A DNA stretch of 64,000 bases. It comes from Aeromicrobium massiliense JC14 (GTDB taxonomy: Bacteria; Actinomycetota; Actinomycetes; Propionibacteriales; Nocardioidaceae). Location of the stretch: positions 372,001 to 436,000 of the forward strand of contig NZ_HE978637.1 of the NCBI RefSeq assembly GCF_000312105.1, written 5' to 3'. Below, one piece after another: positions 8,076 to 16,844 of the stretch. Position numbers and translations under genes: made by a program. The notes beneath the pieces were generated by a model. It saw only the letters and a program-made list of their open reading frames with translations. It was not told the origin of the DNA and ran no database searches. How positions within the stretch are numbered: the first letter of the stretch is position 1; every line of letters starts with the position of its first letter.

Positions 8076-8990
8076 GTGAACGAGTCCCTCGACGCCCGGC
8101 CTGCCCTCCGCGACGACCTGCCCGACGTCCTGGGGGTCTTCCACGCCGTCGACCTCGACACGGCGGGGGAGACCCTGCTGGACGCGGTCGACCTCGACGG
8201 CTTCTGGTCCGACCCGACCTTCGACGCGCGGACCGACAGCCGTGTGGTGCGGCTCGACGGGCGTCCGGTCGGCGCGGCGGCCGCGTTCGCCAACGGGTTC
8301 GCCCGCGTCGACGTCGTGCCGGACCTGTGCGGCCACGGGCTCGGCACGCGGCTGGCCGACTGGGTCGAGCAGCGCCAGCGCGAGCGCGGGCTGGCGCACT
8401 GCGAGCAGGAGGCGTTCGAGACCGACGCCCGCACGCGCACCTTCCTGCAGGCGCGCGGGTACGTCCCGGCCCACGAGTCGTGGTCGCTCGAGCTGCCCGC
8501 CGACGCCACGATCGCCGAGCGGCCGCTGCCCGACGGGATCGTCGTGCGGCCGATGCGGGCGGGCGAGGAGCACGCGGTCCACCATGTCGTCGAGGACGCC
8601 TTCAACGAGTGGGAGGGTCGCACCCCGCGCGCGTTCGAGAGCTGGAAGGCGCTCGTGCTCGACCGGCCGGGCACGACCGAGGACCACCTGCTCGTGGCCG
8701 TGGCCGGTGACGAGGTGGTCGGCGCGTGCGTGGGCATGGACGGCGAGAGCGACGACGAGTACTGGGTCGCCCAGCTCGCCGTCCGCCGCGACCACCGCGG
8801 GCGGGGCATCGCGCAGCAGCTCCTGGCCGTCTCGTACGGCGCGGCCCGGGCCTGCGGACGCACCCGCGGCCGGCTCGACACCGACTCGCGCACCGGAGCG
8901 CTCAGCCTCTACGAGCGGCTCGGCATGCACGTCACCCTGTCGTTCACCAGCTTCCGCAAGCCACTGGCCGACCCCACCCCCGCCGGCTGA
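8076..8990 (+). CDS. Tandem GNAT-domain acetyltransferase
   Basis: 304 residues with two GNAT folds. The first (about 5-140) has a weak acetyl-CoA loop, DLCGHGLGTRLADWV. The second (about 155-290) has a canonical one, QLAVRRDHRGRGIAQQLL, with R-x2-G-x-G/A. Probably only the C-terminal half binds acetyl-CoA strongly. Mycothiol synthase MshD shares this two-domain plan, but I see no specific similarity that justifies that name. GTG 8076 gives a complete first domain. An inverted repeat follows the gene. Confidence 0.85.
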   Translation: MNESLDARPALRDDLPDVLGVFHAVDLDTAGETLLDAVDLDGFWSDPTFDARTDSRVVRLDGRPVGAAAAFANGFARVDVVPDLCGHGLGTRLADWVEQRQRERGLAHCEQEAFETDARTRTFLQARGYVPAHESWSLELPADATIAERPLPDGIVVRPMRAGEEHAVHHVVEDAFNEWEGRTPRAFESWKALVLDRPGTTEDHLLVAVAGDEVVGACVGMDGESDDEYWVAQLAVRRDHRGRGIAQQLLAVSYGAARACGRTRGRLDTDSRTGALSLYERLGMHVTLSFTSFRKPLADPTPAG

Positions 8991-9005
8991 CCCGACCTCC
9001 GCTGG

Positions 9006-9039
9006 CTGAGCTTGTCGAAGCCCCCTTCGACAAGCTCAG
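9006..9039. repeat. Inverted repeat CTGAGCTTGTCGAA, likely dispersed element or terminator
   Basis: Arms CTGAGCTTGTCGAA (9006-9019) and TTCGACAAGCTCAG (9026-9039) are perfect 14-bp complements around GCCCCC. It lies between the convergent ends of the tandem GNAT gene and the SGNH hydrolase. From memory, CTTCGACAAGCTCAGG-type motifs recur between genes in many actinobacterial genomes; only one copy was seen here. Confidence 0.7.
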
Positions 9040-9061
9040 GGAGCCGAGCCGAGCGGCGTGG

Positions 9062-10201
9062 CTAGGCGACGTGCTCGCGGAGCACCTCGGCGAAGCGCTC
9101 GCCGACGCGGCGGTGGCCCGCCGTGTCCAGGTGCAGCCGGTCGGGCAGCGGCAGCTCGTCGTGGTCGGCCGGCCCGTAGAGCGTCAGCCCGTCGACCAGG
9201 TGCAGGTGCGGGTCGCTCGCCCGGCGCTGCTCGACGACGTCGGTGAGCGCGCCGCGGATCGTCCGCAGCGACAGCCGGCCGGCCGCCACCTCGGCCGGGT
9301 CGCCGGTGGCGACGAACCGCAGCGTGCCGTCGCTCAGGTCGAACCCGCCCGGTCCGGGGGTGTCCTCGTGGATGGGGCAGTACAGCGGCGTCGTGACGAG
9401 CAGCGGGACGTCCGGGTGACCCTCGCGGATCGTGTCCAGGAAGCCGTGCACCGCCGGCACGAACGCCCGCATCCGCATCGCGTCCGCGTTCACCACGTTG
9501 ATGCCGAGCTTGACGCTCACGAGGTCGGCCGGGTGGTCGCGCAGCGTGCGGGCGACGAACGGGTCGAGCAGGGCGCTGCCGCCGAGCCCGAGGTTGGTCA
9601 GGTCGACCCCGGCGGCGGCCGCCGCGACCGACGTCCAGGTCGAGGTCGGGCTCGTGGCGTTCGAGCCCTGGCTGATCGAGCTTCCGTGGTGCAGCCAGCG
9701 CGGCCCGGAGCGCTCCACGGGCTGCACGGGGGCGTCGGCGCGCAGTGCCACGAGCTCGGTGCTCTCCAGGTGCGGCAGCCACACCTCGACCCGCTTCTCA
9801 CCCGCGGGGAGGTCGACCCGCAGCGTCCCGGGCTCGCCGCGGTGCTGCTCGGCGGTGCCCGTGCGCGGGTCGAGCACGAGCCGGTCGCCGCCCGCGACGG
9901 TGTCCTGGGCGACCAGCCGGCCGTCGACGAGCACGTCGTAGAGGCCGAGCGGGCGGGGCGGCACGCCGGCGTACTCGCGCCGGGTCGGGAGCGTGTCGAG
10001 CTCCAGGGCGGCCGCCGCCGTGCGCAGCACCAGCCGGACGCCCGCGGGCTCGACCTCGACCATCGCGACCTGCGGGTCGGTGTTCTGCTCGCGGGCCCAG
10101 CCGGGCAGGCGGTGCGGACGCAGGCCGCGCTCGGTGCGCTCGAGGTCGAGCGCCCCGTGGACGAGCTCGGGGGTCAGCGGGACGGGGACGAGGGCGGTCA
10201 T
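9062..10201 (-). CDS. SGNH/GDSL-family hydrolase
   Basis: 379 residues. The N-terminal half (about 1-165) is a beta-rich domain, as in GDSL-type esterases with a jelly-roll module (GLYDVLVDGRLV). The SGNH catalytic half follows: HHGSSISQGSNA (block I, nucleophile Ser), NLGLGGSALLD (block II), KLGINVVN (block III, Asn) and DRLHLDTAGHRRVGE (block V, Asp and His). No signal peptide is visible, so a cytosolic esterase or deacetylase is likely; the substrate is unknown. The ATG overlaps the stop of the TetR gene (10198-10201), implying co-expression and regulation by it. Confidence 0.85.
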   Translation of the reverse strand: MTALVPVPLTPELVHGALDLERTERGLRPHRLPGWAREQNTDPQVAMVEVEPAGVRLVLRTAAAALELDTLPTRREYAGVPPRPLGLYDVLVDGRLVAQDTVAGGDRLVLDPRTGTAEQHRGEPGTLRVDLPAGEKRVEVWLPHLESTELVALRADAPVQPVERSGPRWLHHGSSISQGSNATSPTSTWTSVAAAAAGVDLTNLGLGGSALLDPFVARTLRDHPADLVSVKLGINVVNADAMRMRAFVPAVHGFLDTIREGHPDVPLLVTTPLYCPIHEDTPGPGGFDLSDGTLRFVATGDPAEVAAGRLSLRTIRGALTDVVEQRRASDPHLHLVDGLTLYGPADHDELPLPDRLHLDTAGHRRVGERFAEVLREHVA

Positions 10202-10785
10202 GCGGTCTCCTGGTCGGTCGGGGCGGGCCACGTGCGCAGCAGGGTGTCGAGCGCGTCGAGGCAGCGCCGCCACGACGACTCCGCGTCCGGGAGCGAGTGG
10301 CTGAAGCCGCCGGACAGCTCGAGGTCGACGAACCCGTGGACGAGGCTGCCGAGCAGCCGCACGGCGTGGGTCTGGTCGTCGCCCTGCAGGCCGTAGTCGC
10401 GCAGCACGGCCCGGGTCAGCTCGGCCTGGCGGGGCCCGGCGCTGCGGGCGGCGGTCTCGTCGTCGAGGTCGAAGCGCGAGGCGGCGTAGCGGCCCGGGTG
10501 CTCGCGGGCGTAGGTGCGGTAGACGTCGGCGAAGGCGACGAGGGCGTCGCGGCCGCTGCGCCCGGCGAGCGCATCGGCCAGCCGGACGGCCATCTCGTCG
10601 AGCGCGAGCAGGGCCAGGCGGGTGCGCAGGTCGGCCGAGCTGGTGACGTGGGAGTACAGGCTCGCGACCTTGACGTCGAAGCGCCGGGCGAGGGCGGACA
10701 GCGTGACCTGGTCGGCGCCCTGCTCGTCGGCGAGCTCGGCCGCGGCCCGGGTCAGGCGGTCGGCGGTGAGGCCGGCACGCGCCAT
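10198..10785 (-). CDS. TetR-family transcriptional regulator
   Basis: 195 residues. The N-terminal helix-turn-helix spans about residues 8-52 (LTRAAAELADEQGADQVTL, LARRFDVKVASLYSHV). The ligand domain resembles the WHG-type C-terminal domain (VRLLGSLVHGFVDLELSGGF). ATG 10785 follows AGGAGGAAGCC. The stop overlaps the SGNH hydrolase start, and an imperfect palindrome sits 15 bases upstream, so autoregulation of the two-gene unit is likely. Confidence 0.9.
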   Translation of the reverse strand: MARAGLTADRLTRAAAELADEQGADQVTLSALARRFDVKVASLYSHVTSSADLRTRLALLALDEMAVRLADALAGRSGRDALVAFADVYRTYAREHPGRYAASRFDLDDETAARSAGPRQAELTRAVLRDYGLQGDDQTHAVRLLGSLVHGFVDLELSGGFSHSLPDAESSWRRCLDALDTLLRTWPAPTDQETA

Positions 10786-10799
10786 GGCTTCCTCCTGGG

Positions 10800-10817
10800 T
10801 CTAGGTAGTTGCCTAAA
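10800..10817. promoter_or_regulatory. Candidate TetR operator
   Basis: TCTAGG-N6-CCTAAA is an imperfect palindrome (5 of 6 arm bases pair) between the ArfB stop and the TetR start. A TAGGTAG-like word recurs just beyond it at about 10823-10829. Position and symmetry fit an autoregulatory operator; this is inference. Confidence 0.45.
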
Positions 10818-10829
10818 CCCTATAGGTAG

Positions 10830-11246
10830 TCAGTCCCAGCGCCGCTGCCGGCCGCTCTTCACGTCCGAGCGCAGCTTCTTGGCCGCCAGCCGGCGCTCCT
10901 GCGACCCGCGGGTCGGCTTGGTCGCCCGCCGCTTGCGGCGCGGCACCAGGGCGGCGGCGACGAGCTCCTCGAGCCGGGACTTCGCGGCCTCCCGGTTGCG
11001 GTGCTGCGAGGCGTACTGGGACGAGACCACCCGGACGACGCCGTCGGTCACCCGGGTGCTCAGCGCGGCCAGGACGTGCGCCTTCTGCACGTCGTCGAGC
11101 ACGTCGCTCGCGCGGACGTCCCACAGCAGCTCGGCCTTGGTGTCCGTGGTGTTGACGTGCTGCCCGCCCGGCCCCGAGGAACGGCTGAACCGCCACGTGA
11201 GCTCGGAGTCGGGCACGCGGAGTCGGCGGTCATGGGCGGGGGTCAT
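10830..11246 (-). CDS. arfB: Alternative ribosome-rescue factor ArfB (YaeJ-like)
   Basis: 138 residues. The GGQ motif in [18 protein letters not shown] releases peptides from P-site tRNA. The C-terminus is a Lys/Arg-rich tail (PRRKRRATKPTRGSQERRLA and beyond), which in ArfB enters the empty mRNA channel of stalled ribosomes. There is no codon-recognition domain, as in the family, and the length is typical. Start is ATG 11246 (a GTG codon at 11249 precedes it). The gene overlaps the 3' end of the PadR gene by 17 bases, so it is probably under PadR control, which is unusual for a housekeeping rescue factor. Confidence 0.92.
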   Translation of the reverse strand: MTPAHDRRLRVPDSELTWRFSRSSGPGGQHVNTTDTKAELLWDVRASDVLDDVQKAHVLAALSTRVTDGVVRVVSSQYASQHRNREAAKSRLEELVAAALVPRRKRRATKPTRGSQERRLAAKKLRSDVKSGRQRRWD

Positions 11247-11829
11247 CACCCGCCAGGATGCCGTACAGCCGCCGGCGCGTCTCCTCGAGCAGGGCGGTCG
11301 CCCGCGCCTGCTGCTCGTCGGTGCCGGTCTTGGCGACCTGGCTCCAGGCGACGATCATCGCCTTGAGCGCCTGCCCGGACTCGGCCGAGACGTGCTGGCC
11401 GCGCGCGTGGGTCGTGGCCTCGCGCCAGGCGGCGTCGAGCCGCTCGCGGTGCTCGGCGACGTACGCCGTGCCCTCGGCGGTGAGCGACGCGGTCTTGCGT
11501 CCCTCGACCCGCTCGAACTCGACCAGGCCCTCGTCCTCCAGCTGCTGCAGCACGGGGTAGATCGAGCCGGGGCTGGGCGTCCAGGCGCCCTCGGTGCGGT
11601 CGCTGACGTCCTGGATCAGCTGGTAGCCGTGGCGCGGGCCGTCGGCGAGCAGCAGCAGGGCCGCGGCGCGCACGTCGCCACCCCGTCCGCCGCGGCGCCG
11701 GCCGCGCCCGCGTCCGCCGCCGGGACCGAAGCCCGGGCCGAACCCGGGGCCGAGGCCCAGGTCGTCGAAGTCGCCGCGGCGCGGGCTGCGCCGGCCGTCG
11801 TGGTCGTGGTGGTGGTGTGGGGTCCGCAT
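11230..11829 (-). CDS. PadR-family transcriptional regulator
   Basis: 199 residues. The N-terminal 55 residues are low-complexity: a His/Asp run (HHHHDHD), then Gly-Phe-Gly-Pro repeats and an Arg/Gly stretch. The winged helix of PadR follows (about 60-130: RAAALLLLADGPRHGYQLIQ, TPSPGSIYPVLQQLEDEGLV, GRKTASLTAEG). The C-terminal dimerisation helices contain REATTHARGQ. ATG 11829 follows a near-perfect AGGAGGTG. A 44-bp palindrome lies 35 bases upstream. The His/Asp segment could bind metal; this is speculative. Confidence 0.92.
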   Translation of the reverse strand: MRTPHHHHDHDGRRSPRRGDFDDLGLGPGFGPGFGPGGGRGRGRRRGGRGGDVRAAALLLLADGPRHGYQLIQDVSDRTEGAWTPSPGSIYPVLQQLEDEGLVEFERVEGRKTASLTAEGTAYVAEHRERLDAAWREATTHARGQHVSAESGQALKAMIVAWSQVAKTGTDEQQARATALLEETRRRLYGILAGDDPRP

Positions 11830-11863
11830 GGGACACCTCCTGGTGTCGGGGGACGCCGACGAG

Positions 11864-11907
11864 TGTCGGCGATGCACTAACGATATATCGAAAGTGCATC
11901 GCCGACA
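11864..11907. promoter_or_regulatory. 44-bp palindrome, likely PadR operator
   Basis: Arms TGTCGGCGATGCACT (11864-11878) and its exact complement (11893-11907) flank a 14-base centre with the inner palindrome CGATATATCG (11881-11890). Only two AA pairs break the symmetry. It covers the expected promoter of the PadR gene. AT-rich CGATATATCG-type words are commonly reported before PadR genes in actinobacteria. Confidence 0.75.
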
Positions 11908-11917
11908 AGGCTGGTGC

Positions 11918-12303
11918 TCATCCGGGCGGCCCCACGAAGCCGGCCGGGTCGACCGGACGGATCGCGCGAGGGAGCTTCTCGACCACCAGCAGGTAGGAGT
12001 CGGTGACCAGCTCGTCCACCAGCTCGCCGGTCAGGGCGCCGCCGGGTGCAGCGTGATCCAGTGCCGCTTGTCCATGTGGTAGCCGGGGGTGACGTCGTCG
12101 TGCTGCTCGCGCAGCACCCGCGCGTCGGCGGGGTCGGCCTTGAGGACGACGACGGGGGACCCGGTGACGGCGGTCAGCAGCAGGAAGACCTTGCCGCGCA
12201 CCTTGAAGTCGTCCCAGTCGGGACCGAAGGGATGCTCGAGATCGGCGCCGGGCAGCTGCTCGGCGCGGTCCCTCGCGCGCTGCTGGAGGTGGACGCCGTC
12301 CAT
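11918..12303 (-). pseudogene. MmcQ/YjbR-family protein, frameshifted
   Basis: From ATG 12303 (AGGAGGACC upstream) the frame reads MDGVHLQQRARDRAEQLPGA through YHMDKRHWITLHP and stops at 12031 after 90 residues. The missing C-terminal helix of the family continues in another frame: LTGELVDELVTDSYLLVV and EKLPRAIRP, ending at 11918. Adding one base in the C/G run near 12041-12045 would join them as HPGGALTGELV, giving about 128 residues, the usual YjbR size. It is therefore a single-base deletion or a sequencing error. YjbR proteins have a CyaY-like fold and poorly defined function. Confidence 0.8.
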
Positions 12304-12325
12304 CGGTCCTCCTCGGCGGGGCGGG

Positions 12326-13186
12326 TCAGTCGCGCTCGCGCGCCCAGTCGAACGGGGTCACGTTGCTGTCGCCGTCGTGCGGCTCGGCGTCGGGGAAGTA
12401 GCCCAGGTACGCCATCGCGGCGTCGTGCAGCCGGGTGTTGGTCGCCAGGGCGTTGTCGCCCCACGGGCCGGGCTCACCGCTGAGCGAGGCGAAGGTGCCG
12501 CCGGCCTCGCGGACGATCACGTCCAGCGCGGCCATGTCCCAGACCTTCAGCTCGGGCTCGGCGGCGACGTCGACGACGCCCTCGGCGAGCATCATGTACG
12601 ACCAGAAGTCGCCGTAGGCGCGCGTGCGCCAGCAGCGCCGGGTCAGGGCGAGGAAGGGCTCGAGCCGGCCGATCTCCTCCCAGCCGTGCAGCGAGGAGTA
12701 CGAGAACGACGCGTGGTCGAGGTCACCGACCTGCGAGACCTGGATGCGCCGCGACGACATGAGCGACTTGCCGGTGTAGGCGCCCGAGCCCTTCGCGGCC
12801 CACCAGCGGCGGCCGAGCGCGGGGGCCGAGACGCAGCCGGCGACGATCTCGCCGTCCTCCTCGAGCGCGATGAGCGTGGCCCAGACGGGGACGCCGCGGA
12901 CGAAGTTGGACGTGCCGTCGATCGGGTCGATGATCCAGCGCCGGCCCTCGCTGGCGCCGACCTGCTCGCCCTGCTCCTCGCCGAGCACCGAGTCGCGGGT
13001 GCGGGCGCTGCGCAGGGTGCGGCGGATCGCCTCCTCGACGGCCTGGTCGGACTCGGTCACGAAGGTCATGTCCGGCTTCGTCGACACCTGCAGGTCGACG
13101 GCGCCGAAGCGGTCCATCGAGAGGTTGTCGGCGGTGTCGGCCAGGACGTGCGCGAGTCGCAGGTCGTCGTGGTACGCGTGGGCCAT
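12326..13186 (-). CDS. hisN: Histidinol-phosphatase, inositol-monophosphatase fold
   Basis: 286 residues. Metal-binding motifs of the IMPase fold are present: GEEQG (Glu), WIIDPIDGTSNFVRG (Asp-x-Asp-Gly) and VWDMAALDVIVREAGG (the C-terminal Trp-Asp). In Streptomyces the enzyme next to rsgA and aroA is HisN, which removes phosphate from histidinol phosphate in histidine synthesis; the same neighbours here support that name over a general inositol phosphatase. A TACGGT hexamer at 13194-13199, seven bases before ATG 13186, suggests a leaderless mRNA separate from rsgA. Confidence 0.88.
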   Translation of the reverse strand: MAHAYHDDLRLAHVLADTADNLSMDRFGAVDLQVSTKPDMTFVTESDQAVEEAIRRTLRSARTRDSVLGEEQGEQVGASEGRRWIIDPIDGTSNFVRGVPVWATLIALEEDGEIVAGCVSAPALGRRWWAAKGSGAYTGKSLMSSRRIQVSQVGDLDHASFSYSSLHGWEEIGRLEPFLALTRRCWRTRAYGDFWSYMMLAEGVVDVAAEPELKVWDMAALDVIVREAGGTFASLSGEPGPWGDNALATNTRLHDAAMAYLGYFPDAEPHDGDSNVTPFDWARERD

Positions 13187-13204
13187 GGGGCCAACCGTAC
13201 CGGT

Positions 13205-14185
13205 CTAGTCGCGTCCCTCGCGGCTGGTCAGGACACGGCGGAACGAGGCGACCCGGGCCGGTGCGACGCGTCCCTCGGCGACGGCCAGGTCGAGCCCGCA
13301 CTCGGGCTCGGTCGCGGCGTGGGTGCAGCCGCGCGGGCAGGCGTCGCTGGCCGCGTCCAGGTCGGGGAACGCGCGGATGATGCGGTCGACCTCGACGTGG
13401 GCCAGGCCGAACGAGCGGAAGCCCGGGGTGTCGACGATCGTGCCGCCGAACGGCAGCGGCAGCCACACCGCGGACGTGGACGTGTGCCGGCCGCGGCCGG
13501 TGACCTCGTTGACGTGGCTGGTGGTGCGGTGCGCGTCCGGCACGAGGGCGTTGACCAGGGTCGACTTGCCCACGCCGCTGTGCCCGATCAGCACGCTCAC
13601 CTTGTCGCGCAGCACGTCGCGTAGCTCGCCCAGGTCGTCGGCGTTCTGGGTGACGAGCACCTGGACGTCCAGCGGCTCGAGCAGGGCCAGCACCTCGGCC
13701 GGGTCGGCCAGGTCGGCCTTGGTCAGGCACACGATCGGCGTCATCCCGGCGTCGTACGCGGCGACGAGGCAGCGGTCGATCAGGCCGGGCCGCGGCGGCG
13801 GGTCGGCGAGCGCGGTGACGACGACCATCTGGTCGGCGTTGGCCACGACGATGCGCTCGATCGGGTCGTCGTCGTCGGCGGTGCGGCGCAGCTCGGTGCG
13901 GCGGGGGACGACCTCGACGATGCGCGCGAGGGTGTCGGGCAGGCCGGACAGGTCGCCGACGACCCGCACCTCGTCGCCGACCACGACGCCCTTGCGGCCC
14001 AGGTGGCGGGCCTTGACGGTGGTGACGCGGCGACGGTCCTCGTCGAGCTCGACGGTCACGCGTCCGCGGTCGATCGTCACGACCCGCGCGGTGACCGCGT
14101 CGTCGTACGTCGGGCGCTCCTTGGTGCGCGGGCGGGTGTGCCGGCGCGGGCGCTCGAAGCGGGCGTGCTCGTCGTCGTCCCTCAC
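13205..14185 (-). CDS. rsgA: Ribosome small-subunit GTPase RsgA
   Basis: 326 residues. An N-terminal OB-fold (about 25-100) is followed by a circularly permuted GTPase with motif order G4 (LTKADL), G1 (GHSGVGKST) and G3 (DTPGF), diagnostic of RsgA. A C-terminal zinc module has Cys and His in [15 protein letters not shown]. It acts as a late checkpoint in 30S maturation. GTG 14185 was chosen because it overlaps the aroA stop (GTGA, 14182-14185). The aroA-rsgA-hisN order is conserved in actinobacteria. Confidence 0.95.
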   Translation of the reverse strand: MRDDDEHARFERPRRHTRPRTKERPTYDDAVTARVVTIDRGRVTVELDEDRRRVTTVKARHLGRKGVVVGDEVRVVGDLSGLPDTLARIVEVVPRRTELRRTADDDDPIERIVVANADQMVVVTALADPPPRPGLIDRCLVAAYDAGMTPIVCLTKADLADPAEVLALLEPLDVQVLVTQNADDLGELRDVLRDKVSVLIGHSGVGKSTLVNALVPDAHRTTSHVNEVTGRGRHTSTSAVWLPLPFGGTIVDTPGFRSFGLAHVEVDRIIRAFPDLDAASDACPRGCTHAATEPECGLDLAVAEGRVAPARVASFRRVLTSREGRD

Positions 14186-15468
14186 ACCAGCCGCCCCCAC
14201 ACGTCGGCGAACCCGGGGAAGGTCTTGGCCGTCGTCGCGACGTCCTCGACGAGCACGCCGGGCACGCGCAGGCCGAGGACGACGGCGGCGTGGGCCATGC
14301 GGTGGTCGTGGTAGGTGCCGAAGCGGCCACCGTGCAGCGGGCGCGGCGTGATGCGCAGGCCGTCGGCGGTCTCCTGGACGTCGCCACCGAGCGCGTTCAG
14401 CTCGGTGGCCAGCGCCGCGAGCCGGTCGGTCTCGTGCCCGCGCAGGTGCGCGATGCCGCGCAGGGTCGACGGACCGTCGGCCAGCGCGGCGAGGGCGGCG
14501 ACGACGGGGGTGAGCTCGCCGACGTCGGACAGGTCGAGGTCGACGCCGCGCAGGGTGCCGGTGCCGCTCACGGTGAGGCCGTCGTCGTCCAGGGTCGTGG
14601 TGCCGCCGAACGCCTCGGCCAGCCCGCGCCAGGCGTCGCCGGCCTGGTCGGTGTGCTCGGGCCAGCCCTCGACCGTCACGCGTCCGCCGGTGGCCAGGGC
14701 CGCGGCCACGAACGGCCCGGCGTTGGACAGGTCGGGCTCGACCGCGACGTCGACCGCCGCGACCGGTCCGGGGGCGACGACCCAGCGTCCGGGGGTGCTG
14801 TCGTCGACCTGCACGCCGCGGCGGCGCAGCTCGTTGACCGTCATCTCGACGTGCGGGGCCGAGGGCAGGCGGCCGCCGGTGTGGCGCACGTCGACGCCCT
14901 GCTCGAAGCGCGGGCCGGCGAGCAGCAGCGCCGAGACGAACTGGCTGGACGCCGAGGCGTCCACCTCGACCGCGCCACCGCGCACCGAGCCGGTGCCGCG
15001 GACGGTGAAGGGGAGCGTGCCGCGTCCGTCGTCGTCGATGCCGACGCCGAGCGCACGCAGGGCGTCCAGCACGCCGGCCATGGGACGCACGCGGGCGCGC
15101 TCGTCACCGTCGAAGGTGACCGGCCCGTCGTGCAGGGCGGCGACCGGCGGCACGAACCGCATGACCGTGCCGGCCAAGCCGCAGTCGACGTGCAGCGCGG
15201 TGCCGGACGCGGGGGAGACGGGCGTGACGGTCCAGACGTCGGCGCCGCGCTCGACCCGGGCGCCGAGCGCCTGCAGCGCGGCGACCATGAGGTCGGAGTC
15301 GCGCGAGACGAGCGGACGCCGCAGGGTGCCGGGGCCGTCGGCGATCGCGGCGAGCAGCAGGGCCCGGTTGGTCAGCGACTTGGAGCCGGGCACCTGGACG
15401 CGGCCCTGGACGGGACGCTCCGGGGTCGGAGCGGGCCAGAGGTCGGGGGCGGCGGGCGTCTGCGTCAT
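14182..15468 (-). CDS. aroA: 3-phosphoshikimate 1-carboxyvinyltransferase (EPSP synthase)
   Basis: 428 residues with two EPSP domains. It transfers enolpyruvyl from PEP to shikimate-3-phosphate. Motifs: [18 protein letters not shown] (substrate lysine), [13 protein letters not shown] (PEP-binding loop), [16 protein letters not shown] and [19 protein letters not shown] 15468 rather than the in-frame GTG 15477 is supported by TAGAGT at 15476-15481, exactly seven bases upstream, the pattern of leaderless genes here. Its stop overlaps rsgA, so the two form an operon. Confidence 0.96.
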   Translation of the reverse strand: MTQTPAAPDLWPAPTPERPVQGRVQVPGSKSLTNRALLLAAIADGPGTLRRPLVSRDSDLMVAALQALGARVERGADVWTVTPVSPASGTALHVDCGLAGTVMRFVPPVAALHDGPVTFDGDERARVRPMAGVLDALRALGVGIDDDGRGTLPFTVRGTGSVRGGAVEVDASASSQFVSALLLAGPRFEQGVDVRHTGGRLPSAPHVEMTVNELRRRGVQVDDSTPGRWVVAPGPVAAVDVAVEPDLSNAGPFVAAALATGGRVTVEGWPEHTDQAGDAWRGLAEAFGGTTTLDDDGLTVSGTGTLRGVDLDLSDVGELTPVVAALAALADGPSTLRGIAHLRGHETDRLAALATELNALGGDVQETADGLRITPRPLHGGRFGTYHDHRMAHAAVVLGLRVPGVLVEDVATTAKTFPGFADVWGRLV

Positions 15469-15567
15469 CGGCGTCACTCTATCGGCGCGTCGCCGCAGGG
15501 CGGTCGGCTCGCCGCAGCACGGACGGCGCCCCGGCCGAGGCCGGGACGCCGTCCGAGGGGGCGAGGC

Positions 15568-16059
15568 TCAGTGGATGAGGCCGTCGACCTTGTCGCTGGC
15601 CGCGTGGAAGGTCTCGACCGTCCGGTCCTTGGCCCGGCGGGCGAGGATCTTCTTCTTCGGATCCGGGTCGAGCGTGGCCATGAGCAGGCCGCCCATGAGC
15701 GAGACGTTCTTGAGGAAGTGGATCGTCTGGTTGGTCCGCTGCTGCGGGTCGGACTCCTTCCAGAACGGGTGGCCCTGCACGGTCGTGGCCGGCAGCGTCG
15801 AGGCCAGCGCGAGCGAGGCCAGGCGTGGGAGGCGGCCGGTGGCCAGGGCGAGTCCGGCGACGACGTGGACGGCGGCGTTGGCCCGCACCACGTTCTCGGG
15901 GGTCGGGCTCACCGGCATCGACGGCGCGGCCTTGCCGAGCGCGTCGGCGACCGGCTGGGCGGCGGGGGCGGCGTGCTGCGGGGCACGCAGCGACTGCACG
16001 CCTCCGTACACGAACATCGAGGCGAGCATCGGGCGGGCGACGGCGCGGAGAACGGTCAT
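15568..16059 (-). CDS. DoxX-family membrane protein
   Basis: 163 residues. The start VLRAVARPMLASMFVYGG and the later RLASLALASTLPATTVQGHP and MGGLLMATLDPDPKK match the DoxX family of four-helix membrane proteins. Some members (MRAD complex in mycobacteria) associate with superoxide dismutase and thiol systems. Proximity to the SigR redox regulon is suggestive only. ATG 16059 has GGAACCC upstream. Divergent from the SRAP gene. Confidence 0.85.
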   Translation of the reverse strand: MTVLRAVARPMLASMFVYGGVQSLRAPQHAAPAAQPVADALGKAAPSMPVSPTPENVVRANAAVHVVAGLALATGRLPRLASLALASTLPATTVQGHPFWKESDPQQRTNQTIHFLKNVSLMGGLLMATLDPDPKKKILARRAKDRTVETFHAASDKVDGLIH

Positions 16060-16129
16060 GGGTTCCGTTCTACCGGCTGTGGCGTCCGCGGCAACTCCGC
16101 TCGTCGGTGCCCTGTGCCAGGCTGGACGC

Positions 16130-16825
16130 ATGTGCGGCCGCTACGCCACGAACCTCACGCCCGCTGCGCTCGAGACCGAGTTCGCCGTCGGCGTCGCCAA
16201 CTCCTTCGTCGACCTCGAGCCGTCCTACAACGTCGCGCCGACCGACACCCAGGCCATCGTCGTGGCCCGGCCCGACGACGACGGGGTCGTGCAGCGCCAG
16301 CTGCGCGCCGCCCGCTGGGGCCTGGTCCCGTCGTGGGCCAAGGACCCCAAGATCGGCAACCGGATGATCAACGCCCGGGTCGAGACGGTCGCCGAGAAGC
16401 CGGCCTACAAGAAGGCGTTCGCCTCGCGCCGGGCCATCGTGCCGGCCACCGGCTACTACGAGTGGTACGTCAAGGACGACGGCGGCAAGCAGCCGTTCTT
16501 CATCCGCCCCAAGGACGGCTCGCCGTTGGCCATGGCCGGGCTCTACGAGTTCTGGAAGGCGCCCGACGGCGAGTGGCTGGTCAGCTTCACCGTCATCACC
16601 ACGACCGCCGAGGACTCGCTGGGCCGCATCCACGACCGCATGCCGTTCGTGGTCGAGCGCGACACGTACGAGGCCTGGCTCGACCCCACGGCGTCCGGGC
16701 CCGAGCTGCTCGACCTGCTCGTGCCCGCCGCGCCCGGACGGCTCGACGCCTACCCGGTCAGCCCCGCCGTGGGCAACGTCCGCCACGACTCGCCCGAGCT
16801 GATCGAGCCGCTGCCGGCGGCGTGA
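16130..16825 (+). CDS. SRAP-domain abasic-site protein (YedK/HMCES)
   Basis: 231 residues. Cys2, made N-terminal after Met removal, begins MCGRYATN and forms a thiazolidine link to abasic sites in single-stranded DNA, shielding them during replication. Other active-site residues are visible: Asn34 (SYNVAPT), Glu111 (ATGYYEWY) and His168 ([11 protein letters not shown]). This location beside aroA and upstream of the SigR/SigH locus is the same as Rv3226c in M. tuberculosis. CAGGCT at 16118-16123, six bases before the ATG, suggests leaderless expression. Confidence 0.95.
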   Translation: MCGRYATNLTPAALETEFAVGVANSFVDLEPSYNVAPTDTQAIVVARPDDDGVVQRQLRAARWGLVPSWAKDPKIGNRMINARVETVAEKPAYKKAFASRRAIVPATGYYEWYVKDDGGKQPFFIRPKDGSPLAMAGLYEFWKAPDGEWLVSFTVITTTAEDSLGRIHDRMPFVVERDTYEAWLDPTASGPELLDLLVPAAPGRLDAYPVSPAVGNVRHDSPELIEPLPAA

Positions 16826-16844
16826 CCCGGGTCCCGCCGGCCCC

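Noticed and set aside
8076..8990. Tandem GNAT protein as mycothiol synthase MshD
   Set aside because: It shares only the two-domain layout and length. I saw no specific motif match, and no mycothiol genes are adjacent.
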